64,000 nucleotides of DNA, from NCBI RefSeq assembly GCF_011303555.1, contig NZ_CP049868.1:682001-746000 (forward strand), given 5' to 3'. A program made the position numbers and the translations under genes. The notes under the pieces were generated by a model, which saw only the letters and a list, made by a program, of their open reading frames with translations, searched no databases and had not been told where the DNA came from. Of this stretch, positions 33,514 to 41,556 are shown in pieces. Origin of the DNA: Pedobacter sp. HDW13 (GTDB lineage Bacteria > Bacteroidota > Bacteroidia > Sphingobacteriales > Sphingobacteriaceae). Every line of letters begins with the position of its first letter. Within the stretch, counting starts at the first letter, position 1.

Positions 33514-34329
33514 TTAATTTTTTATCCTTTTTACTTTGGTATAGGCTAGCACAAAAGCTCTTTTGATATGCTCCTGGCTTAAATTCAATGCTCTGGCGAT
33601 CTCTTCAAAACTGTACTGGAGTTCATACCGCATGTGCAGAATACGGGATTGTTCCTCACAGAGATCGCCCTCAAATTTGAATTTCTTGGCTTTTCCGGTA
33701 GACTCAAGTTTTTGTGAGCTGGTCAGAATTGATTTTAATGTTTCCAGTGTTTTTTCCACGGTTCGGGCCACCTGATAATCCGAAATGCCACCAATATGCC
33801 AGGCAATGCGTTCATAGTTGAAATTATATTTAAGGCATAGCTGAATAAACAGCTGCTGGTTTTCGTTAAGGTTAGGCATGACCGCCTCGACTTGCCGCCA
33901 TTTTAGCTTTAAGCGTTCATCCAATTCTTCCTGATATATTACATCTTCGGGATCCGGTTCAGTCTCCGGATCGTAGCCTCCGATGAACTCCTGATAGTTT
34001 TCGATCTCGTCGAGTTTGAGCATATTCCGTTGAAAATTGTGGCTGGAGATCTTATAGTAAGCTTTGCAGGCCTTTAGGGTGGTGCTATGGAGAAAGCTTT
34101 TAAGGTGGTTCGGACAGGTTATACTATTTCTGATGAGCCAAAGACGAAGAAAAGCTTCGCTAACGATACAGTCCGCGTTAACGTCATCTTTGATGTACCT
34201 TCTCCTTTGATAAAATAACGAAGGATAGAGCTGATTATAAAAGTATTCAAGGCCTCTTTCATCACCACTGCTGAATTTGTTGAAATAAAAACTCTTCTCG
34301 TTTATGTTATATGTGGTTTCTGCTCTCAT
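33514..34329 (-). CDS. ECF-like sigma factor linked to dCas12f
   Basis: A 271-aa sigma-70 family protein. Residues about 14-100 form region 2: FSSGDERGLEYFYNQLYPSLFYQRRRYI, SEAFLRLWLIRNSITCPNHLKSFLHSTTLKACKAYYK, close to Bacteroidota ECF factors. The family normally has one region 4 and is about 180-200 aa; this one has two helix-turn-helix segments, NLNENQQLFIQLCLKYNFNYERIAWHIGGISDYQVARTVEKTLETL (about 155-200) and CEEQSRILHMRYELQYSFEEIARALNLSQEHIKRAFVLAY (about 225-265). First gene of the operon with dCas12f. The extra C-terminal domain could be the contact surface for dCas12f; that is inference. Confidence 0.85.
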   Translation of the reverse strand: MRAETTYNINEKSFYFNKFSSGDERGLEYFYNQLYPSLFYQRRRYIKDDVNADCIVSEAFLRLWLIRNSITCPNHLKSFLHSTTLKACKAYYKISSHNFQRNMLKLDEIENYQEFIGGYDPETEPDPEDVIYQEELDERLKLKWRQVEAVMPNLNENQQLFIQLCLKYNFNYERIAWHIGGISDYQVARTVEKTLETLKSILTSSQKLESTGKAKKFKFEGDLCEEQSRILHMRYELQYSFEEIARALNLSQEHIKRAFVLAYTKVKRIKN

Positions 34330-34392
34330 AAATCAGTGTTTATGTTCTGATTCAAATTATTATTAAGATAATGGGGGCGAAATAAAGCAAAA

Positions 34393-34521
34393 ACCAGCCC
34401 TTCCGCGTTAATATCTGCGGATATGGTAAACCATATTTGTTATTAGAAAAAAGATACTTACCTTGGGATTGCGAAAAACCATTGTGCTGCACCTTTGCCT
34501 AATTAGCAATAAAGGGCTGGT
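34393..34521. ncRNA. Multibranched fold upstream of the sigma gene
   Basis: A 10-bp closing stem (ACCAGCCCTT 34393-34402 with AAGGGCTGGT 34512-34521) encloses a CCGC/GCGG hairpin, the perfect 16-bp palindrome at 34421-34436, and a long helix TTGTTATTAG/CTAATTAGCAA. Strand unknown. It could be the 5' leader of the sigma-dCas12f mRNA, or an independent RNA. Confidence 0.4.
34421..34436. promoter_or_regulatory. Palindrome ATATGGTAAACCATAT upstream of the sigma gene
   Basis: Perfect inverted repeat (7-bp arms, 2-nt centre) 92 bp upstream of the sigma start; possible operator of the sigma-dCas12f operon, or a hairpin within the folded region 34393-34521. Confidence 0.4.
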
Positions 34522-34780
34522 AACAAGCTAAATTAACCTGCTGGGCTTTGTGCGCTCTCTTCACACTAGCCTCTGCTTTTTTGGGCTATATTTTAACTTG
34601 GAATTCTGGCACGTATTACGATGGAGAACAAATAACGTTCTTTAATAATAGTTGTAGGGAATAATTACGAATCACTTCCTGGAGGTGAATGATTTTGATG
34701 GCGCTTAATTTTTTCGTTTTCATAACCGGTTAATTTTTATGTAAAACGATGTAAACTCTACAAAGCAGAAGGCAAACCAG

Positions 34781-34983
34781 ATTGGTATCAACCAATAGGG
34801 CGAAACTCAATGCTTTTGAAAGAGGTACCGTCAAGAACCACTTAAGCCAAGGCTTAAGTTCCACAAAAGACTGACATGAGTTGCGCCCTATTGAATATGA
34901 TATCACGAAGATAACAAAACTCAATAGATACGGCGAACTCACGATCGGCTCATGTGGAAAGTTTGACGGTTTTCTTTCATGAG
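34781..34983. ncRNA. Long structured RNA candidate of unknown class
   Basis: On the plus strand: hairpin ATTGGT-ATCA-ACCAAT (34781-34796); a long helix between CAATAGGGCGAAACTCAATG (34792-34811) and CATGAGTTGCGCCCTATTG (34875-34893) closing a CTTTTG/CAAAAG stem and the perfect hairpin CTTAAGCC-AA-GGCTTAAG (34841-34858); and a distal hairpin CTCATG...CATGAG (34949-34982). Pairing is far above background. No protein family is seen. It might be another guide RNA, an element remnant or a regulatory RNA. Confidence 0.45.
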
Positions 34984-35060
34984 AGACATCGTAAAAAGCA
35001 AGATATAATCCTTACTCTATTTGTCGCTATTAAACTAATTATTAAACAAATATAAATATT

Positions 35061-35079
35061 ACTTGACTATTATGCAAGT
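35061..35079. promoter_or_regulatory. Operator-like repeat ACTTG-N9-CAAGT
   Basis: Perfect inverted repeat ending 15 bp before the HTH gene ATG, with a third half-site CAAGA at 35086-35090; probable autoregulatory site. Confidence 0.5.
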
Positions 35080-35094
35080 TTTTATCAAGATAAA

Positions 35095-35478
35095 ATGTCT
35101 AAGAAAATAAATGATATAGCAAAAGCCATTAAGGATTCGCCTCTTCAAGTTGCTGCGTTGGCATTATATCTAGATGTTGATGATACAACAATAAGCAAAT
35201 GGAATTCAAATATTGCCCAGCCTAGTTTAAAACGACTAAACGAAGTTGGTGAAATTTTAGAAATTGATAATAAAGAGCTACTTATTTCACAGCCAAGAAA
35301 ACAAACAGGGCTTGCTGGAGCGCTACAAGTCGAATATAAAAGATTATTATCTATTGGATTGACCAAAAAAATAATAATAAAGGAGGATAATGGCGGCCAT
35401 AAAGAGGTTAATAATCCGGAAATGGTAAAAAAACTGAGGGAGTTTGCTTCTAAATATGAAAATAATGCTAAACCATAA
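35095..35478 (+). CDS. XRE-type HTH regulator (127 aa)
   Basis: A Cro/CI-type helix-turn-helix at residues about 10-60 (LQVAALALYLDVDDTTISKWNSNIAQPSLKRLNEVGEILEIDNKELL) followed by a short C-terminal region with LTKKIIIKEDNGGHKEVNNPEMVKKL. Such regulators control restriction or mobile-element modules. It precedes a broken SRA gene by about 100 bp and may have been its regulator. A 19-bp inverted repeat lies in its promoter region. Confidence 0.8.
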   Translation: MSKKINDIAKAIKDSPLQVAALALYLDVDDTTISKWNSNIAQPSLKRLNEVGEILEIDNKELLISQPRKQTGLAGALQVEYKRLLSIGLTKKIIIKEDNGGHKEVNNPEMVKKLREFASKYENNAKP

Positions 35479-35575
35479 GCAATTTTATTTCATCATATAC
35501 CAATTGCAAGAAGGATAGATAATCAACAAGCTCATATTAAAAATTAACCGTAACTAATTTAAGCTGTAACTTTTC

Positions 35576-35942
35576 ATGACTAAGCCAATAATATTTGGAG
35601 AGATAAAAGGTATCGCAGAAGGCTATCAATTTGAAGATAGAAGAATTATGATGAAGGATAGTTTCCATAGAAACTGGGCCGGAGGAATAGATGGGACAGG
35701 GATAACAGGCATTGCAGCAATAGTACTTTCAGGGGGCTACGCAGATGACAAGGATCTTGGTGATACAATCATTTATACCGGTGCTGGCGGTAACGAAGGT
35801 GACAGTAAAAAGCAAACTAAAGACCAAGACTGGAATAACCGAGGCAACGCTGGGCTATTGAAAAAGCATGGAGGAAGGATTACCCGTGAGAGTAATTAGG
35901 GGTGCAAACACAAAAGCCCATTTTCTCCAAAACAAGGCTTAG
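35576..35942 (+). pseudogene. SRA (YDG) domain fragment with a frameshift
   Basis: FGEIKGIAEGYQFEDRRIMMKDSFHR, then IAAIVLSGGYADDKDLGDTIIYTGAGG and KQTKDQDWNNRGNAGLL match the SRA/YDG fold that binds methylated cytosine in restriction enzymes. After NAGLL the frame is lost at an A5 run (35861-35865); with one A fewer it continues KSMEEGLPVRVIRGANTK, the expected SRA sequence, and then stops at 35940-35942. The rest of the SRA domain and any nuclease domain are missing. A dead restriction gene. Confidence 0.8.
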
Positions 35943-36294
35943 AGATGATTTCAATATCGCTTATATGAATTTCTATAAAAACTTTCATTCCGAACTCGGC
36001 CATTATTTCAGGTACCTGTATAACCTACTCCAGTTTACGTTAAAAACCAGAAAACCGACTAATGACCATTTGAATTACATTAACCTCATACAGGCGCAGT
36101 TATCCAATAACGAATTGGCCCTGATCTATTACAACGTACTGAGTGATAAAGGACTAAACAGAAACAAAACCTTCAATTCCCATAATCTATTGGATGAATA
36201 TAATTTCTTCGAAAAAACTAAGCTAAATCTGTCTCCCCTAAAACGTTTCAAACCCCATCTCATAGATCTAAACACCATATTTGATGCTATTTAA
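35902..36294 (+). pseudogene. AbiC-like phage abortive-infection protein, C-terminal fragment
   Basis: From a GTG at 35902 it reads FHSELGHYFRYLYNLLQFTLK and YINLIQAQLSNNELALIYYNVLSDKG, the recognisable middle and C-terminal part of putative phage abortive infection (putAbiC) proteins, which usually begin with membrane helices that are missing here. The SRA remnant runs into it, so a deletion seems to have fused two defence genes. Confidence 0.6.
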
Positions 36295-36403
36295 TCCCGG
36301 GGCCTGTACTCTGATCTAAACTTAAAAAATGTAATACCAGTAACTATTGGAGAAAGCCGGATATACAGTTTGGAATGAGATTCGTTACACAATTCATAAA
36401 GCT

Positions 36404-37009
36404 CTAATTACAGTCCCGTTTAATGATATTTGCGGTCTTAATGGTTTCTGTATTAAAATTTTCATTGCGAAACCGGTTCATTTTTGCAATGGCAATATAT
36501 TTATCCGCATCTTCGCAGTTGCCGATTTTATAACTATAGATCGCTAAATTAAAGCTCAATACATAATACTCAAACTGATCTTGTTTTGATCTTTCAAAAC
36601 CTTTCTTTAAGATTGCCATAGCCTCGGGATATCTTTTAACTTCCCCGAGTATAGTTCCATAACTGGCATAGGCCTGTAAATAATTGCTATCTAATTGAAT
36701 TACCTTTTTGAAATGAACGATAGATTCGTCCGTTTTTCCCATGTGACCTTCAATATTGGCCAGCGCATTTAAGACATTAGGATTATTAGGTTCTACTGAA
36801 TCCGCTTTTAAATAGCAATCCAATGCATTCCCGAAGTCCTGGTTACGTGCGTTGCTGTCACCAAGCCTTGCCAACCTTTTGACCGTTAGCGACTTCATTC
36901 CCTTGTATTCATTTCCGATGATCACCCTTTCGTTCTCCTCCTGGCCAGATTGGCCACAGGCGCTTAGGATTGTACAAACCAAGATAATCAAATAGCATTT
37001 GAGCCTCAT
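36404..37009 (-). CDS. TPR-repeat lipoprotein (201 aa)
   Basis: A lipobox signal (LIILVCTILSAC) and then tetratricopeptide repeats from about residue 50: ALDCYLKADSVEPNNPNVLNALANIEGHMGKTDESIVHFKKVIQLDSNYLQAYASYGTILGEVKRYPEAMAILKKG. A helical scaffold held at a membrane, typical of adaptor lipoproteins. It lies 68 bp downstream of the Ntn-hydrolase-like gene on the same strand. Confidence 0.8.
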   Translation of the reverse strand: MRLKCYLIILVCTILSACGQSGQEENERVIIGNEYKGMKSLTVKRLARLGDSNARNQDFGNALDCYLKADSVEPNNPNVLNALANIEGHMGKTDESIVHFKKVIQLDSNYLQAYASYGTILGEVKRYPEAMAILKKGFERSKQDQFEYYVLSFNLAIYSYKIGNCEDADKYIAIAKMNRFRNENFNTETIKTANIIKRDCN

Positions 37010-37076
37010 TTATCTACTTTTTATTAATGTTTTTTAGCAAAATTCAGCTTTTTTCTATCCTCGACCTTTACTTGCT

Positions 37077-38135
37077 TCATTGAATATCCATAAATTGCTT
37101 CAACCCCTTATTCACTGCCTCATTGTATTCTTGTTTAAAGGCATAACGAAAACTGTCCTCTGATTTTATTCCGATAAACATAGGCTTTTCATCAGACTCC
37201 CATTCTTTAATTAGCAAAGCAACTCGTACAATCTCATCATTGAGTTTCCTAATGAAAAGTCCTGTTATCACATCGTGGCTTTTACAGGCTAGTGTAATAC
37301 CTTGAATACTCAAACTTTCTTTAACTCCAAATGGAGGAATTAAAGAAAATTTGAATTTTCCGTAGAAATCATAATTCATGACCAGTACATTTTCATCTTC
37401 GTATCTGTTATGGTTTAAAGAGACAATTTTTACCGCATCCAAATTATCTTCCCGAACATACAAAAACGAATAAGTGACATTGTCATATCGATGAAATTTA
37501 CCACCTTCATAATAGACTATATCAAATCCAGCACCCCAGCCGTCAAGTAGATTTTCTTCGCTGCCAAATTCTAAACTGATGTATTTAATGCAAGCTGTCA
37601 GCGCCCTAAATATACAATCAGTGCGTCTATCTCCCATGCTTTGGGAATAACCTTCGTTTTCGACAAAATGCTTTACCCATTCAGAAGCGCCACTTCCCGT
37701 AGCCAAAATATCCAAATTGGTTTTACTGTGATCCTGGAGCCAATTACCTAAACACACGACCATAAGCTTATTATCTTCCAATTCCGGACCGCCAAGTGCC
37801 AAAAGGACAGACACGCTGGAGTATTCCTCGAAATTATCACTAATGTCATCTACAAGGATGAGTAAAGATTGTTTATTGATGTCCCTATGCGTAAAATAAT
37901 CTACAATATAGCTGCGCAGGGCTTCAATCTGTGAAACCAACCCTGCAAATGCAACACATAAAATATCTTTAATAATAGTAGATTTAACCCGAAACTCGAC
38001 CACCGGTACTGGGGATCCTGTTTCCTTACCTGTAGAAGGAATAACAATGTTTTCCAAAATATCAGGGTCTGAAATCGCACGATCACTGATGATAATCGGG
38101 TAGGCATTGCCATAAATAATTGAGATAAGGCTCAT
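37077..38135 (-). CDS. Proteasome-like Ntn-hydrolase candidate
   Basis: The long frame starts at 38159; I prefer ATG 38135, giving MSLISIIYGNAYPIIISDRAIS. Read this way it lines up with HslV/proteasome beta subunits: Ser2 at the N-terminal nucleophile, SDRA at the conserved Asp, STIIKDILCVAFAGLVSQIEALRSYI for the AGF(A)G strand and helix, and ILATGSGASEWVKHFV for the GSG motif. The protein is about 352 aa, longer than HslV, with a beta-rich C-terminus. No recognition of a named family; the fold call is inference. Confidence 0.5.
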   Translation of the reverse strand: MSLISIIYGNAYPIIISDRAISDPDILENIVIPSTGKETGSPVPVVEFRVKSTIIKDILCVAFAGLVSQIEALRSYIVDYFTHRDINKQSLLILVDDISDNFEEYSSVSVLLALGGPELEDNKLMVVCLGNWLQDHSKTNLDILATGSGASEWVKHFVENEGYSQSMGDRRTDCIFRALTACIKYISLEFGSEENLLDGWGAGFDIVYYEGGKFHRYDNVTYSFLYVREDNLDAVKIVSLNHNRYEDENVLVMNYDFYGKFKFSLIPPFGVKESLSIQGITLACKSHDVITGLFIRKLNDEIVRVALLIKEWESDEKPMFIGIKSEDSFRYAFKQEYNEAVNKGLKQFMDIQ

Positions 38136-38305
38136 TGCTAGAATAAATAAAGATGCCAAAATATTAAATCCATAAAAATATTCAACAAGCTGTCTATTTT
38201 TATTTATTATTTACCATAAGATATTGCTCTTATACCAGGAAAGTTAAAAAGAAAGCGGAAATGAATGCTAAATTCGTTTCCGCTTGAATTTGATATAACT
38301 AAAAC

Positions 38306-39676
38306 CTAAAAAAAGGAATCTTTTAAATCCAGGATTAAACGTTTAACACCAATACTAAACGAGACCTGCGGCCTATCTGCAATTCTACTTAGCCCCGCTT
38401 TCCCCGGACTGAACAAATATGCTCCTCCGGTTGGAATCACCCAATTTTGCTTATCATCAGATATATTTACCTCTCCTAGAGGACAACTAAGCTTCAAACT
38501 CCTGTTTAGATTAGAACGTCCTACCAGAAGATCATTTCCAGGTTGCCTGCCAGGCCGGTCAACCCCGTTCATCCACTTCGCACTGATAAACTCGAAAGTG
38601 TCTTCAATCGAAGTCTGATAGGAAACAAACATTAATCCCTTTTCTCCCTGGGGTTCTTCTTCGAAAGGCTTCCCATAGGGAATACCCCTTCTTAATAACC
38701 TGGGCACATCAACGACATCTTTGGGGCCTTTACGGGGATTAACTTTCCTGATATGCCCACCAAAGGGGCAGCCTTTTCCATCCTGATCGTCAGAAAAATC
38801 GAACACATTATCATCTGGGATTGCTCCGGGATCTGCCGATTGCGTGAAAGAAACCAGGGCCCCGTTAGGCCAACGACCAACAATCAATGCCTGAACATGT
38901 TCTCCTGTAACACCAGGCAGATGCAGCTGTAACTCAAGTGCCTTCTGATCGCAAAATGAACGGAATTTTTGAACATCCTGATTTAGCCTGCGAATGACGA
39001 GCAATGAACCATTTGCTGTTAACTGCCTGGGATCCGTACCGGCAAATTCAGCAGTCCCTCCTTCAACCTTGGGGTATCCAAAAACAAAGTTCCCCATTTC
39101 CAATTCTCCATCCAGATCAAAGCCTTTGACCGTAGGCTGTGAAATCCCATCCCTGAACCCAAAGTGCTCCAAGTCCTTATTGCGTTCAGCGGTCTCAAAA
39201 TAAGTTTGTTTTAAGCCCGCCAATTTAGCACTGTTAATTAGTTCAGTTGCCCGCTCCTCGGCGGTATTTCTATCGTTAGCCCCTATGGTTAAAAGAATAT
39301 CAATTGGATTATTCTCCCCGCCTATTTTCCAGCTAGTTTGAGGAGTTCGGTCGCCTAAAAGCGGACCTGCACGTCTCACCATGCCAAGCCGGAAAGCCGC
39401 ATCATTAAATAACACATCAGGTGATGTTTTTGAAAAAACCTTATAGCTTAAGGCCAGCGAAAGCCATGAAATATCCTGCAAGCGATCCATATCCCGAATC
39501 GGCCTCCGCTGCTCCCGCACTTGATTAACTGAGGTTAGCTCTGGAGCGCGCGCTGCCAGCCAGAAAGCAATTTCCTGCCAGGCATCCTCTGTATTATTGG
39601 TTAAGCCAGCAAACACCTGAAAATTCGTATTAAACCCTGCAAGGATGTTTCCCTGAATGTCATCAAGATTACTCAT
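38306..39676 (-). CDS. Dye-decolourising (DyP-type) peroxidase
   Basis: Start placed at ATG 39676 (MSNLDDIQGNILAGF), 10 bp after the preceding stop; a longer frame would begin inside the upstream gene. About 456 aa. It shows the DyP distal motif FGFRDGISQP (GxxDG) and, in the C-terminal half, FGGHIRKVNPR with the proximal haem His. Cytoplasmic, no signal. DyP enzymes oxidise aromatic substrates with peroxide. Its tight pairing with the unknown 462-aa gene suggests a common substrate or cofactor route. Confidence 0.92.
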   Translation of the reverse strand: MSNLDDIQGNILAGFNTNFQVFAGLTNNTEDAWQEIAFWLAARAPELTSVNQVREQRRPIRDMDRLQDISWLSLALSYKVFSKTSPDVLFNDAAFRLGMVRRAGPLLGDRTPQTSWKIGGENNPIDILLTIGANDRNTAEERATELINSAKLAGLKQTYFETAERNKDLEHFGFRDGISQPTVKGFDLDGELEMGNFVFGYPKVEGGTAEFAGTDPRQLTANGSLLVIRRLNQDVQKFRSFCDQKALELQLHLPGVTGEHVQALIVGRWPNGALVSFTQSADPGAIPDDNVFDFSDDQDGKGCPFGGHIRKVNPRKGPKDVVDVPRLLRRGIPYGKPFEEEPQGEKGLMFVSYQTSIEDTFEFISAKWMNGVDRPGRQPGNDLLVGRSNLNRSLKLSCPLGEVNISDDKQNWVIPTGGAYLFSPGKAGLSRIADRPQVSFSIGVKRLILDLKDSFF

Positions 39677-39686
39677 AAACCAATAG

Positions 39687-41075
39687 CTAAAGCCTAGTAA
39701 TGGATTTAAAAGCACTAGCTTTCACTTCGATCTCTTTAGGTTTTGGCAGTAAGCCCTCAAAGGCCAGCTCATAACCAGGTACACAGGCTCCTGTACTATT
39801 CAAAACCAATATTTTGGTTCCTGTTTTTCTACAGCAGGTGCATTCACAGTTTACAACAGGACCAACTGAATTTGTAGTACGCTTCCATCGGGTAACAAAG
39901 AGATGAACAGAAAGCAACTGGGCCAATTGTGCGCCATAAACAACCGGGTTTCCATCAATTAATAAATCTGCCAATATTAAGCCTTCGCTGGCTGGAACTT
40001 CCAATTCCAAACGTAAAACCCTGCTTTCTGCGGGAATCCAAAGGTCCGAGCCTCGCACTACTTTCCACCATTCACGTGGTATAGGTTCTCCGTTTGGCAA
40101 AGTCAATCGCTGCTCTTCAACTGCCGCAATATAGAGTCCCACCGGATCTGCCAGTGTATAGTGATAAGCTGCTAAAACCTGCGCGTATGCCTGTTCTCCA
40201 ATAAGCGGATCGCTATTCCGATTGGGATTTCCGCCATTTGAACAGCAAAGCAATAGTTCAGGTTTTCCAACTTTAAGGATATTCCCATCCGTTCCTTTAC
40301 GTGCAATCCCTGATACGCCTGCCAAATTAACTTCAGCACCAAGGGAATTCGCACGATGCGAAAGGTGGACGATTCCAGGATCAATATTGTAGCCATTCCT
40401 CCAGTTGAACCCACCTTTTTCAACCAAGGTTACAGGCTTGGTTTTACCTGGATACAAAACTTGCAACCCTTCCAGTGCCCTGAGCTCATCCACCTGAATA
40501 CTGTTAATCCCCGTGAATTCGCGGTACATATCCCTCACCAAGGTTGGGTCATTTTCGAATAAAGTAGCATAATAATCATAACCTTCGGCTACAAATATCG
40601 CTTTGGTGATCTTACCATCCTGGTTGCGGCGAACTGTCCATTCCAGGTATTCATCCTGCCTGTGCCGAACCGGAAAAGTGAGTGGATTTCCATTCAGGTC
40701 ACTCAACTGGCCATTATGGATATCTTCATTACCGGATTGTTCAGATGCCCTGAAATTCCCTTTGAAATCGATATCATCCGGTGGAAACGGCCACGGTGCA
40801 TTTCTTTCCACAGCTCGCGGAAAGGCTCCCCAGGGAGATATCCCAATAGTTTCTGCATCAGCCGGTGGTGCGGTAACAGTTGGATCTACATAGGCAAGCT
40901 CAGGTCCCACAGCCAGAATATCTTCCGGGGTAATGTCTTCATAATCTTTCCCAAGGGTTTGACCTACAAGAATTCTGATAATGTCTTTGGCTTCTTTTTC
41001 CATGGCATCATGCCATTTAGATGGGTCTTTAAAATCATGCACGTTTCCAGGTGCATTAAATTTCCAGGCGCTCAT
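39687..41075 (-). CDS. Hypothetical protein encoded with DyP peroxidase (462 aa)
   Basis: A soluble protein without a signal peptide. Distinct segments are SPWGAFPRAVERNAPWPFP, FPVRHRQDEYLEWTVRRNQDGKITKAIFVAEGYDYYATLF, and NIDPGIVHLSHRANSLGAEVNLAG. The last 70 residues carry a cysteine cluster (VNCECTCCRKTGTK) that could bind a metal. I have no reliable family name. Its stop and the DyP start are 10 bp apart, so it is the first gene of a two-gene operon. Confidence 0.7.
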   Translation of the reverse strand: MSAWKFNAPGNVHDFKDPSKWHDAMEKEAKDIIRILVGQTLGKDYEDITPEDILAVGPELAYVDPTVTAPPADAETIGISPWGAFPRAVERNAPWPFPPDDIDFKGNFRASEQSGNEDIHNGQLSDLNGNPLTFPVRHRQDEYLEWTVRRNQDGKITKAIFVAEGYDYYATLFENDPTLVRDMYREFTGINSIQVDELRALEGLQVLYPGKTKPVTLVEKGGFNWRNGYNIDPGIVHLSHRANSLGAEVNLAGVSGIARKGTDGNILKVGKPELLLCCSNGGNPNRNSDPLIGEQAYAQVLAAYHYTLADPVGLYIAAVEEQRLTLPNGEPIPREWWKVVRGSDLWIPAESRVLRLELEVPASEGLILADLLIDGNPVVYGAQLAQLLSVHLFVTRWKRTTNSVGPVVNCECTCCRKTGTKILVLNSTGACVPGYELAFEGLLPKPKEIEVKASAFKSITRL

Positions 41076-41215
41076 AAAATTTGAGATTTGTTAATTGATT
41101 AGTTTGTTTATTTATTGGTTTACTTAAAGTTATAAATCATACTTGAAATCAGGAAATCCTATGTTGATAAAATCAGGACATTGAAATTTATAAATGCCGC
41201 TTTAAAAATGACTTC

Positions 41216-41249
41216 GAAAAAACGGCTCTTTCTATCCAGAAAGAACCGT
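41216..41249 (-). terminator. Rho-independent terminator (minus strand)
   Basis: On the minus strand ACGGTTCTTTCT-GGAT-AGAAAGAGCCGT is followed by TTTTTT. It lies between the N-acetylhexosamine kinase gene and the DyP-linked gene; the stem has one mismatch. Confidence 0.7.
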
Positions 41250-41556
41250 CAACTAACTAAAACCTATTTTTCGCCATTTGAAATGACGACAAATACTACT
41301 AGGGCATCCCCCGCAATCACCATTAGAGGTAATTATCTTAGCTGATCCTCAATTGATCATCAAAACCATGGGCTTACTTACCTTTTTCCCTTGGTCTTAT
41401 TTTTTTGAAGCTAAATTTCTGTAATTTTCGATAAAACAACCGTCTGCAAAAATTACTTAGAAATCCCGCGCTTAATGGCTGCAATCCCTGAATAACCATT
41501 TTTCAGCCACCACTAATACGATCAAAATAATCAGGATAGTAAAAAAAGGGAATAGT
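41250..41556. other. Gene-free stretch after the kinase gene
   Basis: About 300 bp between the kinase stop and the terminator above. I see no gene or strong repeat; it could be a 3' untranslated region. Confidence 0.4.

Noticed and set aside
33990..34330. Conventional TnpB transposon (IS605/IS607)
   Set aside because: The Cas12f-like protein lacks the nuclease site and zinc finger, no transposase is linked, and the neighbour is a sigma factor.
34730..34942. Minus-strand ORF of 70 codons
   Set aside because: It coincides with the strongly self-paired region; its amino-acid pattern is not convincing and it starts at GTG. I prefer a structured RNA.
34550..35000. Group II intron
   Set aside because: A GTGCG start and heavy folding suggested it, but no domain V hairpin with the usual AGC and GAAA loop could be placed and there is no reverse transcriptase.
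38213..38232. Partial match to the predicted dCas12f guide upstream of the Ntn-like gene
   Set aside because: CAATATC and TATGG are both present on the correct strand, but an extra base separates them. An R-loop needs a continuous match, so this is most likely chance.
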